Positions 14,400 through 23,224 of a DNA stretch of 39,131 nt are shown here, piece by piece. Numbering within the stretch: the stretch's first letter is position 1; every line of letters begins with the position of its first letter. The stretch comes from Candidatus Melainabacteria bacterium (GTDB lineage Bacteria; Cyanobacteriota; Vampirovibrionia; Obscuribacterales; Obscuribacteraceae), in contig PLXC01000134.1 in the NCBI GenBank assembly GCA_003151275.1, positions 1 to 39,131 of the forward strand. Direction: 5' to 3'. The notes beneath the pieces were generated by a model. The model was not told the origin of the DNA. It searched no databases and saw nothing but the letters and a program-made list of their open reading frames with translations. The translations under genes were made by a program, and so were the position numbers.

Positions 14400-15401
14400 C
14401 TAGATGCAGCCACCTAAAGCGTGAATGGGAGTCGTCTGAGCCAGAGATCCAGCCTTTTGAGTTGGATAAACCGGCGTTAACCAATTCGTATACTTCTGAT
14501 TTACTCCACGGCAGATGTCTAAATAAACGTCTTGAATCTTTAAAGACAGAGGTCCAGCCTTCCCGCTGCCTATGACGCGTCTGTCAACCTCTATGCAGGG
14601 GGCGATTTGGGCACCTGTACCTGTGAAAAATAATTCGTCCGCCGTATATAGCTCACTACGGTCTATCGAGCGGCAATTAGTTTGGAGCCCAAGCTCTTTC
14701 TCTGCAATTTCGATAATGGTACCACGGGTAATGCCTTCGAGAATATTTTCGCTGGTTGTAGTCGTGATTAATTGACCATTCTTTACCATGAAAATGTTCA
14801 TCGCACTACCTTCCGAAACGTGTCCATTTTCAGAAAGCATAATGCAATCATCGTATCCAGCCAACGCGGCGTCAGTCTTGGCCAGTGCGGTGTTCACGTA
14901 GGCACCAACGATTTTGGCACGTGCTGGAATGGCATTGTCTTCGATTCTTCTCCAGCTCGATACCATCACTCTCAAACCTTCCTGCGCTTTGAAATAATTG
15001 CCGAAAGGAACAGTGAAAATGCAAATATCAGTTGGATTGTTTTCTAACCCAGGACCGACACGCTGACCACATTTATAAGCACTTGGTCGCACGTACATAT
15101 CGCCTTTTGGATTGTTTTGACGAAGCAGTTCCACTGTAATTTTGCAAAGATCATCTGCACTTAGTTCAGTTTCCAAATGCATAATTTTCATACTGTCCAA
15201 CATGCGCTCAAAATGCTCGCGCAGTCTGAAAACGTACATCTGCTCATGCTCGCTATTCCAATAGCCGCGAATGCCCTCAAATACAGCCGTGCCGTACATA
15301 AAGGAGTGGGTCATGATGTTCACATTTGCCTCTGCCAGTGGCAAGAATTTGCCTTGCAGATAAGCGATGCTATTTTGTGTATTGGTTGATTCGTTACTCA
15401 C
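14400..15401 (-). CDS. ilvE: Branched-chain amino-acid aminotransferase
   Basis: A 333-residue class IV PLP aminotransferase, the last step of Ile, Val and Leu synthesis, using glutamate as donor. Motifs: MYGTAVFEGIRGY near the N-terminus, YVRPSAYKCG, the PLP lysine in ARAKIVGAYVN, EGSAMNIF, and ITRGTIIEIA with TGTGAQIAP at the C-terminal active site. Length and motifs fit BCAT type I rather than D-amino-acid transaminase. It starts at GTG 15401 with GGAG 9 bases upstream. It follows leuB in the operon by 25 bases. Confidence 0.92.
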   Translation of the reverse strand: MSNESTNTQNSIAYLQGKFLPLAEANVNIMTHSFMYGTAVFEGIRGYWNSEHEQMYVFRLREHFERMLDSMKIMHLETELSADDLCKITVELLRQNNPKGDMYVRPSAYKCGQRVGPGLENNPTDICIFTVPFGNYFKAQEGLRVMVSSWRRIEDNAIPARAKIVGAYVNTALAKTDAALAGYDDCIMLSENGHVSEGSAMNIFMVKNGQLITTTTSENILEGITRGTIIEIAEKELGLQTNCRSIDRSELYTADELFFTGTGAQIAPCIEVDRRVIGSGKAGPLSLKIQDVYLDICRGVNQKYTNWLTPVYPTQKAGSLAQTTPIHALGGCI

Positions 15402-15426
15402 TTCTGGATCTCCGGGGAATGCGCGT

Positions 15427-16539
15427 TTATACGAGTGCAGGACGCTTCAAATACGATAAAACTTCGTCGGTCATTTCTTCGCAGTTCACTAACTTGGTCG
15501 GTGTGTCAGATGAACTCGATTTCTTGAAGATATCACGGGTGCGACAGCCTGAGCCCAATGCAGCCGAGACCGCTTGCTCAATTGCTGCTGCTTCTTCTTC
15601 AAGCGCAAATGAGTAGCGGAGCATCATGGCGACAGAAAGAATTTGAGCGACAGGATTGGCCGCACCTGTGCCTGCAATATCTTGAGCAGAACCACCAGGT
15701 GGTTCATACAAACCAAATCCGTCCTTGTTCAAACTTGCCGAGGCAAGCAGACCAAGCGAACCCGGTAAGACAGCAGCGGCGTCCGAAAGAATGTCGCCGA
15801 ACATATTCGTCGTCACAACTACGTCGAACTGAGACGGATCGCGAATGATTTGCATGGCGCAATTGTCGACCAACATGTGTTCGAGTTGGACGTCCGGATA
15901 GTCCTTAGAAACTTCAGTGACCACAGTGCGCCACAATTTGGATGAATCCAAAACATTGGCCTTATCTACTGAAGTGACTTTTTTGCGCCGGTTGCGCGAG
16001 GCTTTGAACGCGACGTGGGCAATCGACGAGATTTGATCTTCGTCATAGATAATTTGATCGGTGCCGAAGCGCTTGCCATTTTCAGTGTATTGTTTATGCT
16101 CGCCAAAATAACAATCACCCAACAACTCACGCACAAAGACCATGTCCACGCCCCTCTGGATTAATTCAGCCCGAAGCGGAGATATGTCTTGCAACTCAGG
16201 AAATATTTTGACGGGTCGAAAATTTGCGTTGAATTTAAATGTCTTGCGCAAGTTCAATATTGAATTAGCTTCGCAGTTTTTCCACTTGGGAAGATTCATG
16301 TCGGCGACGGGACCGCCCACAGAGCCGAATAAAATAGCGTCGCTGTTATACGCCTGGTCGAGCGTTTCGTTTGGCATATGACTGCCGTATTTGTCGAACG
16401 CAGCACCGCCGACTAAGCCGTGTACTTTCTCAAACTCGTGTCCAAAACGATCTTCGACAGCTTCTAAAACGCGCAGCGCCTGGCTCATTACCTCTTCGCC
16501 GATGCCGTCTCCCGGTAATACTGCGATCCGTTTCTTCAT
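15427..16539 (-). CDS. leuB: 3-Isopropylmalate dehydrogenase
   Basis: 370 residues. It oxidises and decarboxylates 3-isopropylmalate with NAD in leucine synthesis. With cimA in the operon it likely also acts on 3-methylmalate in the citramalate route to 2-oxobutyrate. Motifs: LPGDGIGEEV at the N-terminus, FVRELLGDCYFG with the substrate-contact region, VDKANVLDSSKLWR with the catalytic Lys-Asp, TTNMFGDILSDAA with metal-binding Asp, and GLYEPPGGSAQDIAG for NAD. Its ATG overlaps the leuD stop by 4 bases (ATGA), with GGGAG as ribosome binding site. Confidence 0.95.
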   Translation of the reverse strand: MKKRIAVLPGDGIGEEVMSQALRVLEAVEDRFGHEFEKVHGLVGGAAFDKYGSHMPNETLDQAYNSDAILFGSVGGPVADMNLPKWKNCEANSILNLRKTFKFNANFRPVKIFPELQDISPLRAELIQRGVDMVFVRELLGDCYFGEHKQYTENGKRFGTDQIIYDEDQISSIAHVAFKASRNRRKKVTSVDKANVLDSSKLWRTVVTEVSKDYPDVQLEHMLVDNCAMQIIRDPSQFDVVVTTNMFGDILSDAAAVLPGSLGLLASASLNKDGFGLYEPPGGSAQDIAGTGAANPVAQILSVAMMLRYSFALEEEAAAIEQAVSAALGSGCRTRDIFKKSSSSDTPTKLVNCEEMTDEVLSYLKRPALV

Positions 16540-17138
16540 TTATTGTCTCCCTGTGTACAGTTAACTGCTGTTGGCTGACCAAGTCTGAATTCGGCAACCT
16601 TGTCTTTGAAAGAGAGGATGTAATCGATGTCGTCAAGTCCGTTCAAAATGCAATGCTTGCGGAATTGATCGAACTCGAATTTGAATTTCTCACCACTCGG
16701 CAGCGTGACAGTTTGTGCCTCGAGATCAACAGTAACCTCGAATTCACCAGCTTGAGCTTCGACCAACATTCTTTCAACTTGCGCAGCCGGCAAGGTGACC
16801 AGCACCAAACCATTCTTGGCACTGTTGCTGTAGAAAATGTCAGCGAAAGACGGTGCGATTACGACTTTAATTCCGGCGCCAGCCAGAGCCCATACAGCAT
16901 GTTCACGTGAAGAGCCACAACCAAAATTTTCTCCGGCAACCAGAATGGCTGCACTTTTGAATCGCTCTAAGTTGAATGGAAAATTCGGATCGTTGTCGCG
17001 CAATCTACGGAATAGATTTTGACCATAACCTTCGCGACTGATGCTCGTTAAAAATTGAGCTGGGATAATCAAATCAGTGTCGACATCCGTCATCGGAAGT
17101 GGCACTACTTTTGATTTTAGGGTTTCGAACTTGTCCAT
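16536..17138 (-). CDS. leuD: 3-Isopropylmalate dehydratase small subunit
   Basis: 200 residues, the usual length of the LeuD swivel domain. It partners LeuC to isomerise 2- to 3-isopropylmalate (and citramalate to 3-methylmalate). Motifs: VDTDLIIPAQFL, ILVAGENFGCGSSREHAVWAL and IAPSFADIFYSNSAKNG. It starts at ATG 17138 with GGAG upstream, 53 bases after leuC. The stop overlaps leuB. Confidence 0.95.
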   Translation of the reverse strand: MDKFETLKSKVVPLPMTDVDTDLIIPAQFLTSISREGYGQNLFRRLRDNDPNFPFNLERFKSAAILVAGENFGCGSSREHAVWALAGAGIKVVIAPSFADIFYSNSAKNGLVLVTLPAAQVERMLVEAQAGEFEVTVDLEAQTVTLPSGEKFKFEFDQFRKHCILNGLDDIDYILSFKDKVAEFRLGQPTAVNCTQGDNK

Positions 17139-17191
17139 TTTGTTTCTCCGTTATGGATGTTTTTTGAGCGGTAGCGATGTGGTGTTGGAAA

Positions 17192-18637
17192 TCAAAAATA
17201 GCCTTCTGGTGATGCTATTTTTCCTTCAAGGGCGCTAGCGGCTACGGTTGCGGGTGAGGCTAGATGGGTGATGCTTCCCGGTCCCTGTCGTCCGACGAAA
17301 TTTCGATTTGATGAGCTGATGCAGCGTTTGCCTTCTGGAACTTTGTCATCGTTCATTGCCAAACACATCGAACATCCCGGCATTCTGAACTGAGCACCAG
17401 CCGCCTCAAAGATTTCCGGCAATCCTTCCTTCTGCGCCTGAAACATAACTGCCTCTGAACCCGGCACCACATAGAATGTAACTGTGTCTTTGATCCTCTT
17501 GCCTTTCAGAATAGAGGCAGCGATCCGCAGATCTTCAATTCGTCCATTAGTGCACGAGCCAACGAAAGCCCAGTCAATTGGCGTTCCTTCCATAGTCGCG
17601 CCTTCGGTAAGTCCAGTGTATTCAAGCGCCCGGATTGCAACGCCCTGCTCTTGTACCGGCAAGGATTTGACCGTTGGAATCGGTTGATTTATTTGGACGC
17701 CTTGTCCAGGATTAGTGCCCCAAGTGACCATCGGTTTCAATTCGGATAAATCGATTTCGATCTTGCGGTCGAATTGAGCGCCCTCGTCAGTGACGAACGT
17801 TTGCCAGTGCTTAACCGCTTCATCCCAAGCTTTGCCTTTGGGGGCATGCGGTTTGCCGTTCAAATAATCGAAAGTGACTTGGTCCGGAGCGATCAGTCCA
17901 GCCCGAGCACCACATTCGATGCTCATGTTGCAAACAGTCATTCGCTCTTCCATAGTCATGGCGCGGATCGCCTCACCGACATATTCGATAACGTGGCCAG
18001 TTGCACCACCAACGCCAATCTCAGCGATCAGGCGCAGAATGATGTCCTTGGCAAACACGCCCTTCCGAACGCGACCTTTGAATTCGACACGCATCGATTT
18101 AGGTTTCTGCTGCAGCAAACATCCAGTCGCTAAAACGTGTCCGACTTCAGAAGTGCCGATTCCGAAAGCCAACGAACCAAAAGCACCATGAGTTGACGTA
18201 TGCGAATCGCCGCAAACAATGGTCATCCCAGGTTGGGTAATGCCAAGTTCCGGACCGACAACGTGAACAATTCCCTGCCCTTTATCGAAATCGAGAAAGG
18301 GGATGCCGTGATTCTTGCAATTTCTTCTCAACGCTTCGACTTGAGCTTTCGCTGATTCATCATAGATTTCCCAACGATTCTGTCGAGTCGGAATGCTGTG
18401 ATCAATCGTGCCGAGCAAGCGCTTTGCGTCAAATACTTTCAGACCTTTCGCATCAAGGGTTTGGAACGCCTGTGCCGATGTCACTTCGTGGATCAACATC
18501 AGGTCGACCGCGAAGATGGCAGGGTGTCCTTCGAGTTGACCGACAACATGCGAATCCCAAATCTTCTCGACAATACTGCGAGCTTCTTTCGACGAGGTGT
18601 TTTTTGAATCCAACTTAGTTTGTGCTTGACCAGCCAT
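17192..18637 (-). CDS. leuC: 3-Isopropylmalate dehydratase large subunit
   Basis: 481 residues; the aconitase-family subunit that carries a [4Fe-4S] cluster and works with LeuD. The three cluster Cys are in FVGSCTNGRIEDL and PGCSMCLAMNDD. HEVTSAQAF and GDSHTSTHGAFG are typical substrate and structural motifs, and SSNRNFVGRQGPGS is the C-terminal signature. The ATG follows the cimA stop directly (TAA then ATG), so translation is probably coupled. The length and ...HEVTSAQAF form fit the bacterial LeuC group rather than the shorter archaeal-type HACN group. Confidence 0.95.
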   Translation of the reverse strand: MAGQAQTKLDSKNTSSKEARSIVEKIWDSHVVGQLEGHPAIFAVDLMLIHEVTSAQAFQTLDAKGLKVFDAKRLLGTIDHSIPTRQNRWEIYDESAKAQVEALRRNCKNHGIPFLDFDKGQGIVHVVGPELGITQPGMTIVCGDSHTSTHGAFGSLAFGIGTSEVGHVLATGCLLQQKPKSMRVEFKGRVRKGVFAKDIILRLIAEIGVGGATGHVIEYVGEAIRAMTMEERMTVCNMSIECGARAGLIAPDQVTFDYLNGKPHAPKGKAWDEAVKHWQTFVTDEGAQFDRKIEIDLSELKPMVTWGTNPGQGVQINQPIPTVKSLPVQEQGVAIRALEYTGLTEGATMEGTPIDWAFVGSCTNGRIEDLRIAASILKGKRIKDTVTFYVVPGSEAVMFQAQKEGLPEIFEAAGAQFRMPGCSMCLAMNDDKVPEGKRCISSSNRNFVGRQGPGSITHLASPATVAASALEGKIASPEGYF

Positions 18638-20254
18638 TTACGCTACAACCTCCTGCTTTGCTGCGGCATTCCGTTCTTCTTCTCTGAGAAGAAACAGCTC
18701 CAGTGCGTCCATCAACGCCTGGCAACTTGCCTCAATAATATTTTGCGAACAACCAACTGTTGACCAACGCTCCTCGCCACAAGCCGCTTCAATGACGACG
18801 CGAGTGGTGGCATCAGTCGCTTGATCCGGATCGAGAATACGCACTTTGTAGTCAGCCAATCTGACTTCACTCAAGTGTGGATAAGAAGGAAGCAGCGCTT
18901 TGCGTAACGCCTGGTCCAGAGCATGCACCGGTCCACCACCTTCAGCTGCGGTGTGAACGACTTCACCGTTCATTCGCAACTTGACCATAGCCTCAGCGGT
19001 CATGCCTGTGTGAGCTCGGTCGGAAACAACTACCATCATGTCAACTTTTTCGAAAGGCGCCTTGTAGTCTGGTGCGCACCTGCGCATCATCAATTCGACT
19101 GTGCCTTCAGCATCTTCAAATTGATATCCCTTGCCTTCGAGATTCTTGACCTGTTCGAGCACATTAGCTTCGCTGCCGCTGATCCTGACGCCAAGATCAG
19201 TAGCCAGCATGCGGATGTTGCCACGGCCCGAAAGCTCGGAGACGACGATCTGGCGGGTGTTGCCGACAACGGAAGGCTCGATGTGCTCGTAGCTTGAGGT
19301 CAGTTTTTCGACAGCAGCAACGTGCAACCCACCTTTGTGAGCAAATGCCGATGCACCCACATATGGTGCGTGAGTGTCAGGATTCAAATTGGCGATCTCG
19401 CTTATAGTGCGCGAAAGTTCGGTCAACATTTTGATGCTTGACGCAGGCACACATTCATAGCCCATCTTCAGTTGCAAGTTGGGCACTATCGAAATAAGAT
19501 TGGCGTTTCCGCAACGCTCACCGTATCCATTAACAGTCCCCTGAACGTGACGCGCTCCGGCTTCAACCGCTGCAAGCGAGTTGGCGACGGCAAGTTCACC
19601 ATCGTTGTGCACGTGCACACCAATGTTTTCGGTCCCTTCCTTACGAACCCGAGTGACGACTTCTGCGATCCACGCCGGCAGCGAACCACCATTGGTGTCG
19701 CACAAAACTACCCAATCAGCTCCAGCTTTAGATGCTGTGGCAACCGTAGACAGAGCGTATTCCGGATTGGCTTTGAAGCCATCAAAAAAGTGTTCGGCAT
19801 CGAAAATCACTTCTTTGCCGTGCTTCTTCATGAATGCGATGCTATCGGCAATCATGTTCAAATTTTCCTGGAGATCGGTATTTAAGACTTCAGTGACGTG
19901 AAGTGTCGATGCTTTGCCGACTAGCGCGACTGCTTTGGTGCCAGCTTCTAACAAAGCGCGAAGGTTGAAATCGTCTTCGGGCTTGATACCGACCCGGCGT
20001 GTGCTTCCAAATGCCACGACTGTGGCGCGTTTTGGTGGATTGAGTTTGAGCCTTTTAAAGAACTCCATATCCTTAGGGTTGGAACCGGGCCAGCCACCCT
20101 CGATATAAGCGACGCCAAATTTGTCCAACAAATATGCGATTTTGAGTTTGTCTTCGAGTGAAAGGCTCAAGCCTTTGCGCTGCATTCCATCACGAAGGGT
20201 CGTGTCATACAGGAAGACAAATTTCTCTTTCTGTGTGGTTTTGCCACTGACCAT
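18638..20254 (-). CDS. cimA: (R)-Citramalate synthase
   Basis: 538 residues. It condenses pyruvate and acetyl-CoA to citramalate, opening a threonine-independent path to 2-oxobutyrate and isoleucine. The HMGL/LeuA-type barrel starts with FLYDTTLRDGMQRKGLSL (Arg21, Asp22) and continues with YIEGGWPGSNPKD, a signature that separates this CimA/DUF-type group from LeuA. HVHNDGELAVANSLAAVEAGA carries the metal His ligands and GERCGNANL the linker motif. A C-terminal LeuA-type regulatory domain follows (about 400-538), which in the family binds isoleucine or leucine. The ATG lies inside the end of ilvM (50-base overlap) with GGGGGAG as ribosome binding site. No threonine dehydratase is seen in the window, consistent with this route. 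Confidence 0.9.
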   Translation of the reverse strand: MVSGKTTQKEKFVFLYDTTLRDGMQRKGLSLSLEDKLKIAYLLDKFGVAYIEGGWPGSNPKDMEFFKRLKLNPPKRATVVAFGSTRRVGIKPEDDFNLRALLEAGTKAVALVGKASTLHVTEVLNTDLQENLNMIADSIAFMKKHGKEVIFDAEHFFDGFKANPEYALSTVATASKAGADWVVLCDTNGGSLPAWIAEVVTRVRKEGTENIGVHVHNDGELAVANSLAAVEAGARHVQGTVNGYGERCGNANLISIVPNLQLKMGYECVPASSIKMLTELSRTISEIANLNPDTHAPYVGASAFAHKGGLHVAAVEKLTSSYEHIEPSVVGNTRQIVVSELSGRGNIRMLATDLGVRISGSEANVLEQVKNLEGKGYQFEDAEGTVELMMRRCAPDYKAPFEKVDMMVVVSDRAHTGMTAEAMVKLRMNGEVVHTAAEGGGPVHALDQALRKALLPSYPHLSEVRLADYKVRILDPDQATDATTRVVIEAACGEERWSTVGCSQNIIEASCQALMDALELFLLREEERNAAAKQEVVA

Positions 20255-20501
20255 TGTGCGCTCCCCCTTCCGTGTACTGAAACTTAAGACTTTGAACTTC
20301 GTAGAGTTTTGCCAGTTGTTTAATCACCGGCTCGACGTCGCGTGTGCCTTCGATTGTGAATCGAGCATCAATAAAGGCACGGTCTGGCGTGCGGTCCGCC
20401 GACATGCTTGAAATTTCAAAAGCGCGCTGGCGCAATCGACCCAGCACTCTCTCAAGTGCTCCCTCGGTATTGCTTAAGCGAATGCTTACTGTGAACTTCA
20501 T
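20205..20501 (-). CDS. ilvM: Acetolactate synthase small (ACT) regulatory subunit, short form
   Basis: 98 residues with a single ACT domain: FTVSIRLSNTEGALERVLGRL (strand-helix with the Gly/Ala effector region) and VQSLKFQY. It resembles the short IlvM-type subunit rather than the 160-residue IlvN. It would bind the large subunit encoded just upstream and adjust activity or feedback by valine. The ATG overlaps the ilvB stop (ATGA) with GGAGG 10 bases upstream. The last 16 codons overlap the start of cimA in another frame, so its tail is constrained by that gene. The ilvM/ilvN name is a choice based on length. Confidence 0.8.
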   Translation of the reverse strand: MKFTVSIRLSNTEGALERVLGRLRQRAFEISSMSADRTPDRAFIDARFTIEGTRDVEPVIKQLAKLYEVQSLKFQYTEGGAHNGQWQNHTEREICLPV

Positions 20502-22153
20502 ACTGTTTTGGCCTCCATCATCTGTTCGTTAGACTTTCCGGGTGGCACCAATGGCCATACATTTGCTTTCGGGTCGATCAGGACATGTAGCAGAACTGGT
20601 CCTTCGGTTTTGAACATTCGGTCTACTGCATCTGTTACTTCATCGGCTCGTTCTACTTTGTATGCAGGAATGCCGAAAGCTTCAGCGACTTTTACGAAAT
20701 CAGGGTTATCTGATAAATCCACTTCGCTATAGTTCTCATTGAAAAATAGCTCTTGCCACTGACGCACCATCCCCAGTGCCTTGTTATCGAATAAGACAAT
20801 TTTGACTGGAATGTTGTAGCGCTTTAAGGTCGCCAGTTCTTGGATATTCATCAGGATGGAGCCGTCGCCGGAGACGGTGATCACGGTCGCTTCGGGATTG
20901 GCGAATTGAGCGCCGATTGCTGCTGGCAATCCAAATCCCATAGTGCCGAGACCGCCACTAGTTAAATGGTTGTGCGGCATCTTAAAGCCATAATGTTGGG
21001 CAACCCACATCTGGTGCTGACCAACATCGCAACTTATAAATGTATTGTCGGGTGCCTTGTCGCTCATCTCTTTGATGAATTTAGGCGCATAAACCGATTC
21101 CATGGGCGCATTGTAGTCCCAAGCAAACTTTTCTTTATTCAACATACAGCGCTTCACCCAGAAGTCTATTTCCGGAGGACGAACGTGCAAGAAATTCAAA
21201 GCGACTTTTATGTCTCCCATGATCGCGCATTCAACCATGCGCAACTTGCCTATTTCAGCGGGATCAGCATCCATGTGGATGACCTTGGCGCCAGGCGCAA
21301 ATTCAGCCAGTTTGCCGGTAACGCGATCGTCAAATCTCGCACCAATGCAAACCAACAAATCACAAGATTGGACTGCAAAATTGGCAGCCTTCGTTCCGTG
21401 CATTCCGAGCATTCCTAAATTGAGCGGATGATCGGCAGGCACTGCACCGAGACCCTGCAATGTCGTAACAACTGGGATTCCTGTTGCGTCAACGAAAGCG
21501 CGAAGTTCTTTGGCGGCGCCGGCGATTCTGATACCACCGCCTGCGTATATAAGTGGTTGTCTGCTGTTGAGCAATAAGTCATGAGCGATGTGCAAATCCT
21601 TGGCTTCAGGGCGCGGCATCGGTTTGATGCTGCTGCCTTTGAATTGCACATCATCCAATTCAGCTGAAACAACATCCTTTGGGAAATCGATCAACACAGG
21701 TCCTGGTCGGCCGGAACGGGCCAACTCGAAAGCATCGTGGACGATTTTTGCAATGTCAGCTGTTTTGCGGACAATGAAATTGTGCTTAACGACAGACATC
21801 GAGATCCCGAAGATATCAACTTCTTGGAAGGCATCCGTGCCCATGAGAGTGGTGCTCACTTGTCCAGTGATTGCCACCATGGGCACAGAATCCAAATGTG
21901 CGTTGGCGATTCCAGTAAGAAGATTGGTGGCGCCCGGACCCGAAGTCGCCATGCAAACGCCGACATTACCACTGGCTCGGGCATAGCCATCAGCAGCCAA
22001 AGCTGCAGCTTGCTCGTGCCGAACCAGTATGTGTTTTAGTTTGCTGCCGACAAGTGCGTCGTAAACAGGCATGATTGCTCCGCCTGGATAACCGAAGATG
22101 ACATCAACACCTTCTGCTTCTAACGCTTTTATCAGGATCTGGGCGCCTTTCAT
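20498..22153 (-). CDS. ilvB: Acetolactate synthase large subunit
   Basis: 551 residues. A ThDP-dependent enzyme that forms 2-acetolactate from two pyruvates, or 2-aceto-2-hydroxybutyrate with 2-oxobutyrate. Motifs: GYPGGAIMPVYDAL, the catalytic Glu47 in VRHEQAA, GPGATNLLTGIA, the FAD-region central domain, and GDGSILMNIQELAT as the ThDP-Mg motif. Length is normal. The ATG follows the ilvC stop by 7 bases and has only an AAAAAG Shine-Dalgarno-like stretch. Partnered with the ACT subunit next to it. Confidence 0.95.
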   Translation of the reverse strand: MKGAQILIKALEAEGVDVIFGYPGGAIMPVYDALVGSKLKHILVRHEQAAALAADGYARASGNVGVCMATSGPGATNLLTGIANAHLDSVPMVAITGQVSTTLMGTDAFQEVDIFGISMSVVKHNFIVRKTADIAKIVHDAFELARSGRPGPVLIDFPKDVVSAELDDVQFKGSSIKPMPRPEAKDLHIAHDLLLNSRQPLIYAGGGIRIAGAAKELRAFVDATGIPVVTTLQGLGAVPADHPLNLGMLGMHGTKAANFAVQSCDLLVCIGARFDDRVTGKLAEFAPGAKVIHMDADPAEIGKLRMVECAIMGDIKVALNFLHVRPPEIDFWVKRCMLNKEKFAWDYNAPMESVYAPKFIKEMSDKAPDNTFISCDVGQHQMWVAQHYGFKMPHNHLTSGGLGTMGFGLPAAIGAQFANPEATVITVSGDGSILMNIQELATLKRYNIPVKIVLFDNKALGMVRQWQELFFNENYSEVDLSDNPDFVKVAEAFGIPAYKVERADEVTDAVDRMFKTEGPVLLHVLIDPKANVWPLVPPGKSNEQMMEAKTV

Positions 22154-22160
22154 CTTTTTA

Positions 22161-23210
22161 CTATTTTGCCTTTGGTGCGCCAGTTGAGGCGAGTTGCTTG
22201 TACTCTTTCTTCGGCGTTGGCTTTTGTAGCCAGGACATGTTCGCTCTTAGCCTCTTGCCGACTTCCTCGACAGGATGATTCAGATCCTTTTCCAGCAAGC
22301 GCTTGTAGTTTGGCTGACCAGCTTTGGTTTCTGCGATCCACTCTTTGGCGAAAGTGCCGTCTTGGATTTCGGTCAGGATTGTCTGCATGGTGGCACGCAC
22401 TTTGTCATCGACGATACGTGGACCGCGAGTCAGATCACCGAACTTGGCAGTGTCGCTAACAAATTCATGCATGCGAGCAAAGCCACCTTCGTAAATCAAA
22501 TCGACAATCAGTTTGACTTCATGCAAACATTCGAAATAAGCAACTTCCGGTTTGTAACCAGCTTTGACCAGAGTTTCGTAACCAGCAGCGATCAGCTCGG
22601 TGACGCCTCCGCAAAGAACTGCTTGTTCGCCAAACAGATCTGTTTCTGTCTCTTCAGCAAAAGTTGTTTCCAGCACACCGGCTTTGGTGCCGCCTAACGC
22701 ATGCGCATAAGCAAGTGCTGTGTCAAATGCTTTACCGCTGGCATTTTGATGAACTGCAAGCAAGCACGGAACGCCATTGCCTTCTTCATAAGTTCTGCGA
22801 ACCAATCCACCTGGTCCCTTCGGCGCAATCATGACGACATCGAGATTGGCTTTAGGTTCAATTTGTTTGTAATGAATGTTGAAACCGTGAGCGAACAAAA
22901 CGGTGCCACCATCTTTTAGATTGGGAGCAACGAATGTGTTGTACAGGTCAGGTTGCGCCATATCTGGTGTCAGAATGACGACCACATCCGCGCCGACAAC
23001 AGCTTCTTTCGGCTCTTTAGGAGTCCAGCCATCTTCCTGGGCTTGTTTCCAGGTCTTGCCGTCTTTGCGCAGACCGAGCACAACATCGCAGCCGCTATCA
23101 CGCAAATTCATCGCATGAGCACGTCCCTGACTGCCATAGCCGAGCACGGCAATGGTCTTCCCCTTCAGTGCGTCTGCGTTGGCATCGGCTTCCCAATACA
23201 TCTTCGTCAT
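22161..23210 (-). CDS. ilvC: Ketol-acid reductoisomerase (class I)
   Basis: 349 residues from ATG 23210, where GAGGAGAG lies upstream; the open frame runs 31 codons further into ilvD but those residues do not belong to the family. It converts acetolactate (or acetohydroxybutyrate) to the dihydroxy acid with NADPH and Mg. Motifs: [20 protein letters not shown] (Rossmann), [29 protein letters not shown] with the Mg-binding acidic residues, and [18 protein letters not shown]. The short form is class I. It lies 14 bases after ilvD. Confidence 0.95.
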   Translation of the reverse strand: MTKMYWEADANADALKGKTIAVLGYGSQGRAHAMNLRDSGCDVVLGLRKDGKTWKQAQEDGWTPKEPKEAVVGADVVVILTPDMAQPDLYNTFVAPNLKDGGTVLFAHGFNIHYKQIEPKANLDVVMIAPKGPGGLVRRTYEEGNGVPCLLAVHQNASGKAFDTALAYAHALGGTKAGVLETTFAEETETDLFGEQAVLCGGVTELIAAGYETLVKAGYKPEVAYFECLHEVKLIVDLIYEGGFARMHEFVSDTAKFGDLTRGPRIVDDKVRATMQTILTEIQDGTFAKEWIAETKAGQPNYKRLLEKDLNHPVEEVGKRLRANMSWLQKPTPKKEYKQLASTGAPKAK

Positions 23211-23224
23211 CGTTCTCTCCTCTT